A DNA stretch of 64,000 bases. Source: an uncultured Marinobacter sp. (GTDB taxonomy: Bacteria > Pseudomonadota > Gammaproteobacteria > Pseudomonadales > Oleiphilaceae). The translations under genes and the position numbers were made by a program. The stretch spans positions 62,001-126,000 of the forward strand of contig NZ_CAMPJO010000001.1 of the NCBI RefSeq assembly GCF_946886895.1. The letters run 5' to 3'. The notes beneath the pieces are model-generated. The model saw only the letters and a program-made list of their open reading frames with translations. It did no database searches and had not been told where the DNA came from. This document shows positions 27,175 through 36,276 of the stretch, piece by piece. The number at the start of each line of letters is the position of its first letter. Position 1 is the stretch's first letter.

Positions 27175-28907
27175 GCATCACCTCCTTCTTCGGCCACAAG
27201 GTCTGCCTTTGCCTGGGTAGCGTCAGGGCCACCCTCAACGATCACCTTGCGGAACATACCCGCTGCCGCGTGGTAAGACAGATGGCAATGGAACGCCCAC
27301 TGGCCCGGCGCATCCACCTCGGTCTCCATATACACCGTGGTGCCCGGCTGAACGCTGACCGTGTGCTTGACCGGATTCCATTTCCCGGCGCCGACATCCA
27401 GGATCGACCACATGCCATGGAGGTGCATGGGGTGGGTCATCATGGTGGTATTGACGAACTTGAAGCGGACGCGCTCGCCGTATTTCAGGCGAATGGGGTC
27501 CGCGTCCTCGTATTTCACCCCGTTGATACTCCAGCTGTAGCGCTCCATGTTGCCAGTCAGGCGCAGCTCGATTGCACGGGTCGGCTTCCGGTCTTCATAC
27601 AGTGGTTTCTGTGCCTTGAGATCGGCATACGACAGGAATTTTCCACCATTGGCCGCTGTCGGCGCCAGACCACTGCCGGGCGCATAGAAAGGATCACTTG
27701 GGCCGCCCTCCAGCATAGTCATCGCGCTGTGATCCATGCCTGCCATGGAAGAATGATCCATTCCCTGCATAGTGGCGTGGTCCATACTCGGCATTCCAGT
27801 GGAACCACCCATGCCCCCTCCGGAGCCGCTCGTGTCCATAGCGCCGTGATCCATATCGTGCATACCGCCCATATCCGCCATGGTGAGGCGTGCGGGATCA
27901 CGCAACTCGGGAACAGCCGCTTCCATGCCCTGCTTCGGCGCAAGCGTCGCTCTGGCATAACCTGAGCGGCCCATGGATTCGGCAAAAATAGTGTACGCCT
28001 GGGCATCTTTCGGCCGCACGATCACGTCGTAGGTTTCCGCGACACCGATGCGGAATTCATCCACAGTGACTGGCTGGACATTGTTGCCGTCCGCCTGAAC
28101 AACCGTCATTTCCAGACCCGGGATCCGCACATCGAAATAGGTCATGGCGGATGAATTAATGAACCGCAGGCGGATGCGCTCTCCGGGCTCAAAAATACCG
28201 GTCCAGTTCTGTTCCGGGCCCATGCCGTTAATCAGGCCAGTGAAACCCTGCAAGTCCTCAACATCCGCTTTCATCATGCGCATGTCGCCCCAGGCCATGC
28301 GATCCTGGATGGTGTTCAGCAGACCATTTTCCGATGCGTCCGAGAAAAACTCCCCCACCGTCTGCTGCTGGCGGTTGTAGTAATCCGGCATCATTTTCAG
28401 GTTGCGCATGATCCGGTCGCCGGAATGCGGGTGTTTGTCGGTGAGCTGAACCACGTATTCCCGGTTATACCGGAAGGGTTCGCGCCCTTCAGGCTCGATG
28501 ACAATGGCACCATAGGCACCATCCGGCTCCTGGAAGCCGGAATGGCTGTGAAACCAGTAGGTACCGGCTTGCTGGATGGGGAATTCGTAGGTGAACGTCT
28601 CTCCGGCCTTGATGCCGGGAAAGCTGATACCGGGCACACCATCCTGCTGGTAAGGGAGAATCAGGCCATGCCAGTGGATGGATGTCATTTCATCCAGGTT
28701 GTTGGTCACGTTGATCCGGACGTTTTCGCCTTCCTTGAAGCGCAGCACCGGTCCCGGGGATTTCCCGTTGTAACCGATCCCCTGCTTGACGAACTCGCCG
28801 GTATCAATCCGGACCCGATCAACCGTGAGGTCATAGGTGCCGGCCATACCTGCCACCGGAAAGACCAGGCCCAACACGACACCTGCAAGGTACGCTTTCA
28901 TGCGCAT
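27171..28907 (-). CDS. copA: Multicopper oxidase, copper resistance protein A
   Basis: Periplasmic multicopper oxidase of 578 residues that oxidises or binds Cu(I). All four copper motifs are present: SIHWHGLILP, YWFHSHSGFQE, THPMHLHGMWSIL and the type-1 site WAFHCHLSYHAAAGM. A Met/His-rich insert (about residues 345-400) with repeated MDHxxM motifs is typical of CopA/PcoA and likely binds extra copper. The N-terminus is Sec-like (MRMKAYLAGVVLGLVFPVAGMAG) without the twin arginines usual in CopA, which is odd for a folded-exported enzyme. AGGAG precedes the first ATG. Confidence 0.92.
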   Translation of the reverse strand: MRMKAYLAGVVLGLVFPVAGMAGTYDLTVDRVRIDTGEFVKQGIGYNGKSPGPVLRFKEGENVRINVTNNLDEMTSIHWHGLILPYQQDGVPGISFPGIKAGETFTYEFPIQQAGTYWFHSHSGFQEPDGAYGAIVIEPEGREPFRYNREYVVQLTDKHPHSGDRIMRNLKMMPDYYNRQQQTVGEFFSDASENGLLNTIQDRMAWGDMRMMKADVEDLQGFTGLINGMGPEQNWTGIFEPGERIRLRFINSSAMTYFDVRIPGLEMTVVQADGNNVQPVTVDEFRIGVAETYDVIVRPKDAQAYTIFAESMGRSGYARATLAPKQGMEAAVPELRDPARLTMADMGGMHDMDHGAMDTSGSGGGMGGSTGMPSMDHATMQGMDHSSMAGMDHSAMTMLEGGPSDPFYAPGSGLAPTAANGGKFLSYADLKAQKPLYEDRKPTRAIELRLTGNMERYSWSINGVKYEDADPIRLKYGERVRFKFVNTTMMTHPMHLHGMWSILDVGAGKWNPVKHTVSVQPGTTVYMETEVDAPGQWAFHCHLSYHAAAGMFRKVIVEGGPDATQAKADLVAEEGGDA

Positions 28908-28938
28908 GCACAGCTCCTGAAATACAATTCAATGGACT

Positions 28939-29502
28939 CTATGAACGACCAGCCTGGCTGTATACCGGACCCTGAAAGTTTACTTCGCCATACATGCCGG
29001 ACTGGTAATGCCCCGGAATATTGCAGGCAAATTCAATATTGGCCTTTTCAGCGAAGGTCCAGACCACTTCGCCACTCTGGCCCGGCTCCAGGAGGATGCT
29101 GTTCGGGTCGTCGTGCTTCATGGTATGGCCATTCCCCATATCCATGCTCATCATGTCCTCGTTGAGTTTGCCGCCCTGGATAACCCCGTGCTCCACCATC
29201 ATTTTCATTTCTTCCTGATGGGCTTCGTGCATCTCTGGCGTACCAATATTGAATTCATGCACCAGGGCGCCCTGGTTCTCAACGACAAAGCGGATGGTTT
29301 CACCGGGCCGAACCTCGATAGATTCCGGCTGGTAGTAATTGTCGTGCATTTCAACGGTAATGGTCCGATCAGCGTTAGCGGCCTTGCCCGGCTCACCGAT
29401 GGCTGCACCATGACCATGCCCGCCGCCATGGGTGCCGGCCGCAAACGCCGTCGCGGACAGTGACATCGCTGTCGCTACCGCCAAGAACTTTGATACATTC
29501 AT
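28939..29502 (-). CDS. copI: Periplasmic cupredoxin, CopI-like copper tolerance protein
   Basis: A 187-residue exported blue-copper-type protein. The signal peptide ends AFA-AGT, followed by a His-rich start (HGGGHGHGAAIG). The copper ligands of a type-1 site are visible: His in GALVHEFNIG, then Cys, His and Met in EFACNIPGHYQSGM. A Met/His-rich loop (EAHQEEMKMMVEHG, MMSMDMGNGHTMKHDD) sits between them, as in CopI. It precedes copA by 31 bp on the same strand and is divergent from the two-component regulator genes. Confidence 0.85.
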   Translation of the reverse strand: MNVSKFLAVATAMSLSATAFAAGTHGGGHGHGAAIGEPGKAANADRTITVEMHDNYYQPESIEVRPGETIRFVVENQGALVHEFNIGTPEMHEAHQEEMKMMVEHGVIQGGKLNEDMMSMDMGNGHTMKHDDPNSILLEPGQSGEVVWTFAEKANIEFACNIPGHYQSGMYGEVNFQGPVYSQAGRS

Positions 29503-29635
29503 CCTGTCTTCTCCTGAGAAATAATGGGCGTTCGAAGGCCCGCTGGTTCGCTCCGGAAACTGAGCAGTGCCAGGAAACGGTTGATACCATCGCTCACTAA
29601 CCTGAATTCTTTCTGAAAATGTCGAATTATTAATC

Positions 29636-29653
29636 GTTCAGGCCAGGTTCAGG
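29636..29653 (+). promoter_or_regulatory. Tandem direct repeat upstream of the copR-like gene
   Basis: GTTCAGG occurs twice, at 29636-29642 and 29647-29653, 11 bp apart start to start, about 50 bp before the response-regulator GTG. OmpR-family regulators such as PmrA/QseB bind tandem hexamers spaced about one helical turn, so this is a candidate autoregulatory site in the copI-copR divergent region. Binding is inferred. Confidence 0.4.
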
Positions 29654-29704
29654 TTGATCAGTAACACTGGCATATCGTGCCAAGGCTCTGAAAAGGAACA
29701 ATCC

Positions 29705-30370
29705 GTGCGCTTACTGCTCGTCGAAGATGACCGCTTGCTGGCTGACGGGCTGGCCAGCCAACTGGAAAAAGCGGGCTTCAGCGTTGATGTGACGCATACC
29801 GCTAAAGAAGCGTTGATACTGGCTGAGCAGGAAGACTACCGCGCCGTAGTGCTGGATCTGGGCCTGCCCGATGGCAATGGCCTGGACGTGCTGAGCAAGT
29901 GGCGCCTGCACCATAAAAGCGTTCCGGTCTTGATTCTGACCGCCAGGGGCGACTGGCAGGATAAAGTAAATGGCCTGAAGGCCGGTGCCGACGATTACCT
30001 GGCCAAACCCTTCCAGACCGAAGAGTTGATTGCGAGGCTCAACGCCATTGTGCGCCGAAGCGAAGGTCGGGGGCACTCACTCGTGCAGGCTGGCCGCTTC
30101 GAGCTGGACGAGAATCGCCAGAGCCTGAACCTGGGAGACGGTACCGAGCACAGCCTGACGGGAACGGAATTCCGCCTGCTGCGCTGCCTGATGAGTCGCC
30201 CCGGCCAGGTCTTTTCGAAGGAGCAGTTGATGGAGCAACTCTACAACCTGAATGACCACCCCAGTGAAAACGTCATCGAGGCCTACATCCGCAGGCTGAG
30301 GAAGCTGGTTGGCCCCGATACCATCTCAACACGACGCGGCCAGGGGTATCTGTTCGATGTCCGGGAATAA
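29705..30370 (+). CDS. OmpR-family response regulator of the copper island
   Basis: A 221-residue regulator. Receiver features: LLLVEDDRLLADGLA, phosphoacceptor Asp in AVVLDLGLPDGNGL, and Lys in GADDYLAKPFQTEEL; the winged-helix domain ends ISTRRGQGYLFDVRE. The GTG start at 29705 is set by AAGGA about eight bases upstream and by the invariant N-terminus VRLLLVEDD. It overlaps the kinase gene by 14 bases. Location beside copI-copA-copB suggests copper-responsive control, but its sequence is closer to the PmrA/QseB branch by eye. Confidence 0.85.
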   Translation: MRLLLVEDDRLLADGLASQLEKAGFSVDVTHTAKEALILAEQEDYRAVVLDLGLPDGNGLDVLSKWRLHHKSVPVLILTARGDWQDKVNGLKAGADDYLAKPFQTEELIARLNAIVRRSEGRGHSLVQAGRFELDENRQSLNLGDGTEHSLTGTEFRLLRCLMSRPGQVFSKEQLMEQLYNLNDHPSENVIEAYIRRLRKLVGPDTISTRRGQGYLFDVRE

Positions 30371-31697
30371 AAAGCCGACATCGGTCAGGCGGGCGCTGCT
30401 GGTGCTGTTACTGCCGGCGGGGATCGGTCTGATGGCCCTGGCATGGCTGGTGCACGGCCTGTTGCTGGACCGGATGGCCCGGGAGTTTGTCGAGACCCGG
30501 CTCAAGGACGAGGTGGCCTTTCTTGAGCACCAGATTCGCGATTCCGGCGGTCAGTTGGACACTCTCCAGACCGGCGATTATTTCCAGGAGGTGTTTCATC
30601 ACGCCTTTGCCATACACACACCCTCCCGCACCATCATTTCACCGGACACCTGGACACCGTTATTAAGACCCCTGATTGACGCCGGACAGGACGGAACCCT
30701 TCGGGTGCACGACGCAGACGCCACGGGTGCCCCTTCGGATATTCTCGCCTACCGGAAGTCTGTTGATGTGGGCGATACACCTGTCGTGGTGATTGTCGCC
30801 GAGGATCTGGGTGCCCTGAAACGCAGCCAGGCAGAACTGCACCTGTGGACTGCGATTGTCTCCGTATTGCTGATACTCCTCCTGGTGGCGGTCATCTGGT
30901 TCGGCATTACCTTATCCCTGCGCCCCGTGGTAACACTCAAGGCCGCGTTAAAAAGGCTTCAGGATGGCGAGATTGCACGCATTGACGTTCAGGCTCCCGA
31001 GGAATTCCGCCCTCTCGTGGCCCAGCTCAACCAGTTGCTGGACTCTCTGGACCACCGCCTGGAACGCTCACGGGATGCCCTGGCAAACCTGTCCCACAGC
31101 GTCAAAACCCCCATCGCCGCTGTCCGGCAGATACTGGCGGACAACGACCGCCCGCTCACCAGCGAGCTCAGGCATCAGATGGCAACCCGGCTTGATGACA
31201 TCGACAGGCAGCTCGAAGCAGAAATGCGCCGGAGCCGGTTCGCAGGGCCCCAGGTTGGAAAAAGCGCTTACCCCATGAAACAGGCACGGGATCTTTTATG
31301 GATGCTCGGCCGGTTGTATCCGGACAAATCGTTTGAGCTCTCGAGCTCCCTTCCGGAAGAAAGCCGGTGGCCGGTAGAGGAACATGATCTGAACGAAATA
31401 GTGGGTAACCTGCTCGATAATGCCGGAAAGTGGTCCTCGCGATACGTAGAACTCTCGTTAAAACAAGATAACGGCTTAAAACGAATCATTGTCGCTGATG
31501 ATGGTCCCGGGGTTGCTGAGAAAGATCGGGCCAATCTGGGCCAACGTGGATTGCGACTCGATGAACAAACACCGGGACACGGGCTGGGCCTCGCGATAGT
31601 CAGGGATATTGTGGCTCAGTATGGTGGGCGGATCGATTTTTCGGAAAAAACAGACGGAGGGTTGGCCGTCACTATTGAATTGCCTGACAGGCACTGA
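30357..31697 (+). CDS. Sensor histidine kinase of the copper island
   Basis: A 446-residue membrane kinase. Two membrane segments (about residues 13-35 and 162-184) enclose a periplasmic domain of about 125 residues; a HAMP region follows. The H box is LANLSHSVKTPIAAVRQ, with SVKTP in place of the more common DLKTP; the N box is EIVGNLLDNAGKW and the ATP lid has VADDGPGVAEKD and GHGLGLAIVRDIVAQYGG. The PhoQ/QseC-like architecture fits the partner regulator. The periplasmic domain has two or three His but no obvious copper motif. Confidence 0.83.
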   Translation: MSGNKKPTSVRRALLVLLLPAGIGLMALAWLVHGLLLDRMAREFVETRLKDEVAFLEHQIRDSGGQLDTLQTGDYFQEVFHHAFAIHTPSRTIISPDTWTPLLRPLIDAGQDGTLRVHDADATGAPSDILAYRKSVDVGDTPVVVIVAEDLGALKRSQAELHLWTAIVSVLLILLLVAVIWFGITLSLRPVVTLKAALKRLQDGEIARIDVQAPEEFRPLVAQLNQLLDSLDHRLERSRDALANLSHSVKTPIAAVRQILADNDRPLTSELRHQMATRLDDIDRQLEAEMRRSRFAGPQVGKSAYPMKQARDLLWMLGRLYPDKSFELSSSLPEESRWPVEEHDLNEIVGNLLDNAGKWSSRYVELSLKQDNGLKRIIVADDGPGVAEKDRANLGQRGLRLDEQTPGHGLGLAIVRDIVAQYGGRIDFSEKTDGGLAVTIELPDRH

Positions 31698-31760
31698 CTT
31701 TAAAGGCGTCTCAAGAATCCATGCGAGCTGAACGGTATACCGGTGGTTCGGACGGATACC

Positions 31761-31788
31761 TTTTCTGAAGAGGGTGCCCTTCAGAAAA
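31761..31788. repeat. Perfect 10-bp inverted repeat between convergent genes
   Basis: TTTTCTGAAG and CTTCAGAAAA flank an 8-base loop between the copper-island kinase gene and the convergent MarR-like gene. The T-run precedes rather than follows the stem, so it does not look like a standard terminator on either strand. The remaining bases of the 131-bp gap show nothing further. Confidence 0.4.
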
Positions 31789-31828
31789 GCCAGGGGGTAT
31801 CTGCTCAACAAGACCGTTTAGACTAAAC

Positions 31829-32392
31829 CTATAACGACGCTGCCGAGCGGGCCGCCTGATCGTACAGACCCGAGACGCCCCGCAAGAAGCTGGCAATGGA
31901 GCCAAGGTCGGTATTCGAGAATCCAAGAGTCCGGAGTGAGTCCACCAGGCAACTTTCCCGGATTTCGGCGTAGGCGTTACAGACAGACACACCTTTTTCG
32001 GTGATCGAGTAAAAGGTTTCCTTGCCCCGGCGCTCCGATGCCACCACTTCGTGCTTCAGGAGCTTTTTGAGTGCGTAGGTGACCGTGTGGGTATCCTCCA
32101 CGTTCAGCACCAGGCAAATATCCGCGGATTTCTTGGATCGCCCGCGGTGATTGACGCTGTGCATAACCAGAATATCCAGAGGGCTCAGGTCCGGCAACCC
32201 GGCCGCGTTCATGCACCGCACCATCCAGCGGTTGAACGCGTTACCCGCCACAATCAGCCCGAATTCCAGCTCCGAGAGCTCTGCGGCACGGCCAGACAGA
32301 TGGGCCGAAGACACAATCGGTCCTATGCTTTTCCCGCCAGGTGCCTCCGTGCGGCCTTGTCCCGCCGAATTTTTGTCTTCGTCTTTTTTCAT
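31829..32392 (-). CDS. MarR-like winged-helix regulator next to TRAP operon
   Basis: A 187-residue DNA-binding protein with a disordered, charged N-terminus (residues 1-30) and a winged-helix domain (about 60-150): LSPLDILVMHSVNHRGRSKKSADIC, NVEDTHTVTYALKKLLKHEVVASERRGKETFYSITEKG. This matches the predicted MarR-type group often linked to TRAP transporter genes. It lies 70 bp downstream of the TRAP large permease on the same strand, so it may be the last gene of that operon and control it. Ligand unknown. Confidence 0.72.
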   Translation of the reverse strand: MKKDEDKNSAGQGRTEAPGGKSIGPIVSSAHLSGRAAELSELEFGLIVAGNAFNRWMVRCMNAAGLPDLSPLDILVMHSVNHRGRSKKSADICLVLNVEDTHTVTYALKKLLKHEVVASERRGKETFYSITEKGVSVCNAYAEIRESCLVDSLRTLGFSNTDLGSIASFLRGVSGLYDQAARSAASL

Positions 32393-32462
32393 GAGCCCAC
32401 CACGACGGTCCTGTTCGAGTTTACGATGCCCCTGCCCTGCTCCCGGGCGGGCCGGGATTCTA

Positions 32463-33767
32463 TCAATTCCCCATCTGGTTGGGGAGGAACGTCACAATCT
32501 GTGGAAAGACCGTGATCAACATTACGCCCGCGAGCAGCAGCAGGAAATAGGGCAATGCGGCCGTGGCCACCCGGAGTATATTTTCGCCGGTCAACCCCTG
32601 AATAACGAACAGGTTAAACCCGACGGGCGGTGTAATCTGGCTCATTTCCACCACGATCACCAGGTAGATTCCGAACCACATGGGGTCAATGCCAGCCGCC
32701 TCAACCATCGGCAATATCACGGACGTGGTCAGTACCACGACGGAAATACCATCCAGGAAACACCCCAGCAGAATAAAGAACACCGTCAGCGCCAGCAGTA
32801 ACATACCCGGTGACAACGCCAGGGTACTGATCCAGGACGCCAGCTCCCTGGGAATGCCGGTAAAGGCCATGGACACGGTCAGAAAATGGGCACCTACGAG
32901 AATAAAGGCAATCATCGTGGAGGTTTTTACCGTCCCCATCAAAGCCTGACCAAAGGTCTCCCGGTTCAGGGAGCCACCACGCCAGGATAACAAGTGCGCG
33001 AGTGCGACCCCCACCGCCGCCGACTCTGTCGGCGATGCAAATCCGCCATAAATTGAGCCGATCACGCCGACAATCAGTAACACGACCGGTATCAGGGGTT
33101 TGCTGCGCCTAACCTTCTCAGCCAGGGGCAGTGCTTCCTCCTCGTCCGCTGGAACACCCGATGGATTCAGCTTGGACCAGATGACGACGTAGCCGGCAAA
33201 AAGAACCATCAGCAGCAGGCCAGGCAGAATACCCGCCACAAACAGCCGGGCAATAGACTGTTCGGTGGCAACACCATAAACAATGAGAATGATCGACGGG
33301 GGAATCAGCAGGCCCAGGGTCGCGGAACCGGCCAGGGTCCCCAGGATCTGTTTGCGATCGTATCCCCGCTGGGTGAGTTCCGGTACCGACATCTTCCCGA
33401 TGGTCGCTGCCGTGGCCGCTGATGAGCCGGAAATCGCGGCGAAGATACCGCAGCCAATAATATTGGTATGCAGCAGGCGACCGGGAATCCGGCCGACCCA
33501 TGGCGCAATACCGGTAAACATTTCTTCAGACAGCCGGGAGCGGAACAATACCTCGCCCATCCATATGAACATCGGCAACGCCGCAAGCTCCCAGGACACA
33601 CTGGCGCCATAGAAGGAGGTCGCCAGGCTGGTGCCAACCGGAATGTTGCTGAAGAAGTGCAACGCCGCCAGACCAGTGGCCGTGAGGGCAAACGCCACCC
33701 ACAGCCCCGCAGCCAGCAGAATCAGAAGCCCCGTCAGCAAGAGCAGGCTCATTGAAATCATGTCCAT
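32463..33767 (-). CDS. dctM: TRAP transporter large permease (DctM type)
   Basis: Large membrane subunit of a second TRAP system, 434 residues with about twelve hydrophobic segments. DctM features: GCGIFAAISGSSAATAATIGKMSVPEL, LLIPPSIILIVYG and QITPPVGFNLFVIQG. It starts four bases after the small permease stop. The substrate is probably a C4-dicarboxylate or related acid, but nothing here fixes it. It is clearly a separate paralogue of the malonate permease at 2829-4169. Confidence 0.85.
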   Translation of the reverse strand: MDMISMSLLLLTGLLILLAAGLWVAFALTATGLAALHFFSNIPVGTSLATSFYGASVSWELAALPMFIWMGEVLFRSRLSEEMFTGIAPWVGRIPGRLLHTNIIGCGIFAAISGSSAATAATIGKMSVPELTQRGYDRKQILGTLAGSATLGLLIPPSIILIVYGVATEQSIARLFVAGILPGLLLMVLFAGYVVIWSKLNPSGVPADEEEALPLAEKVRRSKPLIPVVLLIVGVIGSIYGGFASPTESAAVGVALAHLLSWRGGSLNRETFGQALMGTVKTSTMIAFILVGAHFLTVSMAFTGIPRELASWISTLALSPGMLLLALTVFFILLGCFLDGISVVVLTTSVILPMVEAAGIDPMWFGIYLVIVVEMSQITPPVGFNLFVIQGLTGENILRVATAALPYFLLLLAGVMLITVFPQIVTFLPNQMGN

Positions 33768-33771
33768 GGCT

Positions 33772-34311
33772 CTACTCCTGGGGGGCTTCGTCTTTGAGGT
33801 GGGTAAGGCGGCCGGTGATCAGGCCGATCAACACATCGAGCAGGGCGATCAGAAGCCAGGCCAACCCGACAACCATGACCGCCTGCGGCAGCCAGAGCGG
33901 AACCGGAACCATGCCAATCGACAGATCACCAAAATCGTAGCTGTCATACGCCAGCAAAACGCTGAACCAGGTACCGTACCCGGTGATCGCCAGCGCGATC
34001 GCCGTCACCAGGATATCCAGAACTCTCTGGGCGCTCGCCGGCAGGGTTCTATGCAGCAGGTCAACGCGGATATGCCCACCCACTGTCAGGGTATAGGCCA
34101 GCCCGGTAAAGGTTGCCCCCAGCAGCAGAAACCCCGCAAGCTCAGCCAATCCGGGCACCTGCAGACCCAATGAGTCCATCCCCAGACCCAGCAGTGCTGC
34201 GTCGAGAAGCCGTCCCAACACCTGTAACACCACCATCGTCATGATGACTACAAGCTGGAGTGCCGAGATGTAACCGCCAAAGCGGTACATAGAGTCCAGA
34301 AACCTGCGCAT
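33772..34311 (-). CDS. dctQ: TRAP transporter small permease (DctQ type)
   Basis: Small membrane subunit, 179 residues, four hydrophobic segments. The conserved LAELAGFLLLGATFTGLAYTLTVGGHIRVDLL motif region (seen around residues 75-106) is the DctQ signature. It lies 39 bp after the binding-protein gene and 4 bp before the large permease on the same strand. Substrate unknown. Confidence 0.83.
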   Translation of the reverse strand: MRRFLDSMYRFGGYISALQLVVIMTMVVLQVLGRLLDAALLGLGMDSLGLQVPGLAELAGFLLLGATFTGLAYTLTVGGHIRVDLLHRTLPASAQRVLDILVTAIALAITGYGTWFSVLLAYDSYDFGDLSIGMVPVPLWLPQAVMVVGLAWLLIALLDVLIGLITGRLTHLKDEAPQE

Positions 34312-34350
34312 GAAAATGCCCCCGGTGATTCTTGTCAGTCCCGCAAGGAA

Positions 34351-35325
34351 TCAGCGGGCACGATAAGCTTCAACCAGTGCCTTGCCATCCTCACCGGCAC
34401 GTTCCAGCCACTCCTGCTCCATGGTTTCGCCGACGTCTTTCAGACGTTTAACCAGGGCGTCACTGGGCTCGGAAACCACGATGCCATTGTCTTCCATGAC
34501 TTTGATCTTGGCAGCGGTTTCCGCTTTACTGGCCTCCCACCCACGCTTCTCAGCCTCGGCGGCGGCGGTTTCGATGGCGTTCTGTACGGACTCCGGAAGC
34601 CCCTCAAACGCCCGGGTGTTAACAATGACCATGTTCTTCGGCAACCACAGTTGGGCATGATTGAAGTGGCTCAGGTAATCCCATGCCCGGGTATTCGCCC
34701 CCGTGGACGGAGATGTGATCATGGCATCGACGCGGCCCGTGCCGAACGCGGTCGGAATATCCGGCACTTCAACCTGGGTCGGTATGGCACCCAGGAGCTC
34801 CGCCAGCCGCTCACTCGACTTGTTATAGGCGCGCATTTTCACGCCCTGCAGTTCGTCGCCGGTTTCCACCGGAAAGCGGGTGTAAATCCCCTGCGGCGGC
34901 CAGGGCACGGCAAAGAGCAGCTTCAGGCGCTGTTGCTCAAGACGCTCAGACAGCAGGTCACGAGACGCCTGCCACAGATCCCAGGCCTCTTCGTAGTTGC
35001 TCGCCAGATAGGGAACTGAATCCACCTCGAACAGCGGATCCTCATTTGCCAATCTCGACATAATCAACTCGCCGATCGGAACGAGGCCACGACGAACCGA
35101 GTTCTTGATCTCAGAATGCTTGATCAGCGAGCCACTGCTGTGAACCGTAATATTCAGCTCCCCATCGGTGGCTTCCCGCACATCCTCGGCAAACTCGCGA
35201 ATGTTGACTGTGTGGAAGTTCGAATCCCCGTAGGGCGTTGGCATATCCCAGCTGGTTTCCGCCTGAGCGTGGCCAATGGTCACCGTCAGGGCGATGGCAG
35301 TCAGATGTTTCATCGTTATTGTCAT
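34351..35325 (-). CDS. dctP: TRAP transporter substrate-binding protein (DctP type)
   Basis: Periplasmic solute receptor, 324 residues. The signal peptide is MTITMKHLTAIALTVTIGHA with cleavage before ETSWDMP. AGGAGG lies five bases from the ATG at 35325, fixing this start. DctP features: GSLIKHSEIKNSVRRGLVPIGEL, the carboxylate-binding Arg region QGVKMRAYNKSSERL, and VEVPDIPTAFGTGRVDAMITS. It is the first gene of the minus-strand TRAP operon, read away from a long AT-rich gap. Substrate not evident. Confidence 0.85.
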   Translation of the reverse strand: MTITMKHLTAIALTVTIGHAQAETSWDMPTPYGDSNFHTVNIREFAEDVREATDGELNITVHSSGSLIKHSEIKNSVRRGLVPIGELIMSRLANEDPLFEVDSVPYLASNYEEAWDLWQASRDLLSERLEQQRLKLLFAVPWPPQGIYTRFPVETGDELQGVKMRAYNKSSERLAELLGAIPTQVEVPDIPTAFGTGRVDAMITSPSTGANTRAWDYLSHFNHAQLWLPKNMVIVNTRAFEGLPESVQNAIETAAAEAEKRGWEASKAETAAKIKVMEDNGIVVSEPSDALVKRLKDVGETMEQEWLERAGEDGKALVEAYRAR

Positions 35326-35781
35326 TTCTTCCTCCTTTGCCGGAGAAACTCGCCTCCGGGCAATTCACCAATGATTGTTTTTATAACTCTGGCAATCGAT
35401 ACCAGTTGACGCACGGACATCGAATATATGTGTCTTTTTTAACTAACCTAGCGGTGAAAAAACCTTAAGTCAAACAATTTGACTGAATTAAAGACATATT
35501 TTTACATCGTTATATTCACATTTTATCTATAATTTATTCTTATAGACCCTTATTCGAACCATTGTTCAGTAATCTCACGGCCCCATCCGGAGACAGTCAT
35601 GCTGTCAAACTGGACCATAGATGAGAGGTTTGGCGCCAGGCTCCTGAGTCTCCGGGCTGGGAGGAGCCATCGTTCGGGAGATCGCCGAACGCTATAGTGC
35701 TACCCTGACCCCCAGCACTGGATTAAACGGCAAACTCAGGGCCATGGTGTGTTTTCCCGGCACAGAAAGGGGCAAGGAACA
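35326..35781. promoter_or_regulatory. 456-bp AT-rich gap with palindromes, between TRAP and cadR genes
   Basis: Bases 35430-35570 are much richer in A/T than the surroundings. They include a GTCAAA-CAA-TTTGAC palindrome (35469-35483) and a TGTCTTT ... AAAGACA inverted pair around it, both plausible operators for the MarR-like protein of the TRAP operon. From 35599 a short frame (ATGCTGTCAAACTGGACC onward, about 32 codons) shows no ribosome site or recognised family and is not called. The remainder up to the cadR-type start holds nothing I recognise. Confidence 0.45.
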
Positions 35782-36240
35782 GTGAGAATCGGTGAGCTCG
35801 CAAAAACAACGGCCATATCCGCTGAAACCATCCGCTACTACGAAAAAATTGGCTTGCTGCCCGAACCGGCCCGGGACGGCAGTGGCTACCGGTCCTATCG
35901 GCAGGCTCACCTGGACCGGCTGCTGTTTATCAAGCGGTGTCGCAGTCTCGATATGGCCCAGGACGAAATCCGCGAGCTGATCCGGCTGGCGGAGCAACCG
36001 GAGGCGGATTGCAGCGATGTCGACGCCCTGCTGGCCCGCCACCTGAGCCACGTTCGCGAGCGGTTGACAGAACTGGCGAGCCTCGAGGAAACCCTGGAGC
36101 AGCTTCAGAAAGCCTGCTCCGATAGCCGCACGATACGGGAGTGCGGCATTCTTGGCGGGCTGAGCTCGGAACTCGATACCCCCGAGTCCGGGGAAACCCA
36201 CAACCACGTGCCGGGCACCCATGGCCCCGGACAGCACTGA
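35782..36240 (+). CDS. cadR: CadR/PbrR-type MerR-family heavy-metal regulator
   Basis: A 152-residue MerR-type activator-repressor. The helix-turn-helix is at the N-terminus (RIGELAKTTAISAETIRYYEKIGLLP), followed by the dimer helix and the metal site: Cys77, Cys112 and Cys121, matching the three-Cys pattern of Cd/Pb sensors of the CadR/PbrR group. The tail is His-rich (HNHVPGTHGPGQH), as in Pseudomonas CadR. A GTG start at 35782 with AAGGA upstream gives the canonical N-terminus. It is followed directly by its probable target promoter and a CDF exporter gene on the same strand. Confidence 0.88.
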   Translation: MRIGELAKTTAISAETIRYYEKIGLLPEPARDGSGYRSYRQAHLDRLLFIKRCRSLDMAQDEIRELIRLAEQPEADCSDVDALLARHLSHVRERLTELASLEETLEQLQKACSDSRTIRECGILGGLSSELDTPESGETHNHVPGTHGPGQH

Positions 36241-36276
36241 CGACGGCAAAACACCTGGTTGCCCCCTCAATAGCTG

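Noticed and set aside
31761..31788. Inverted repeat considered as a terminator
   Set aside because: The T-run is at the 5' side of the stem on both strands, the wrong place for Rho-independent termination; kept only as a repeat.
35599..35697. Short frame MLSNWTIDERFGARL before the cadR-type gene
   Set aside because: About 32 codons, no ribosome site, no recognised similarity; could be a gene fragment but cannot be supported.
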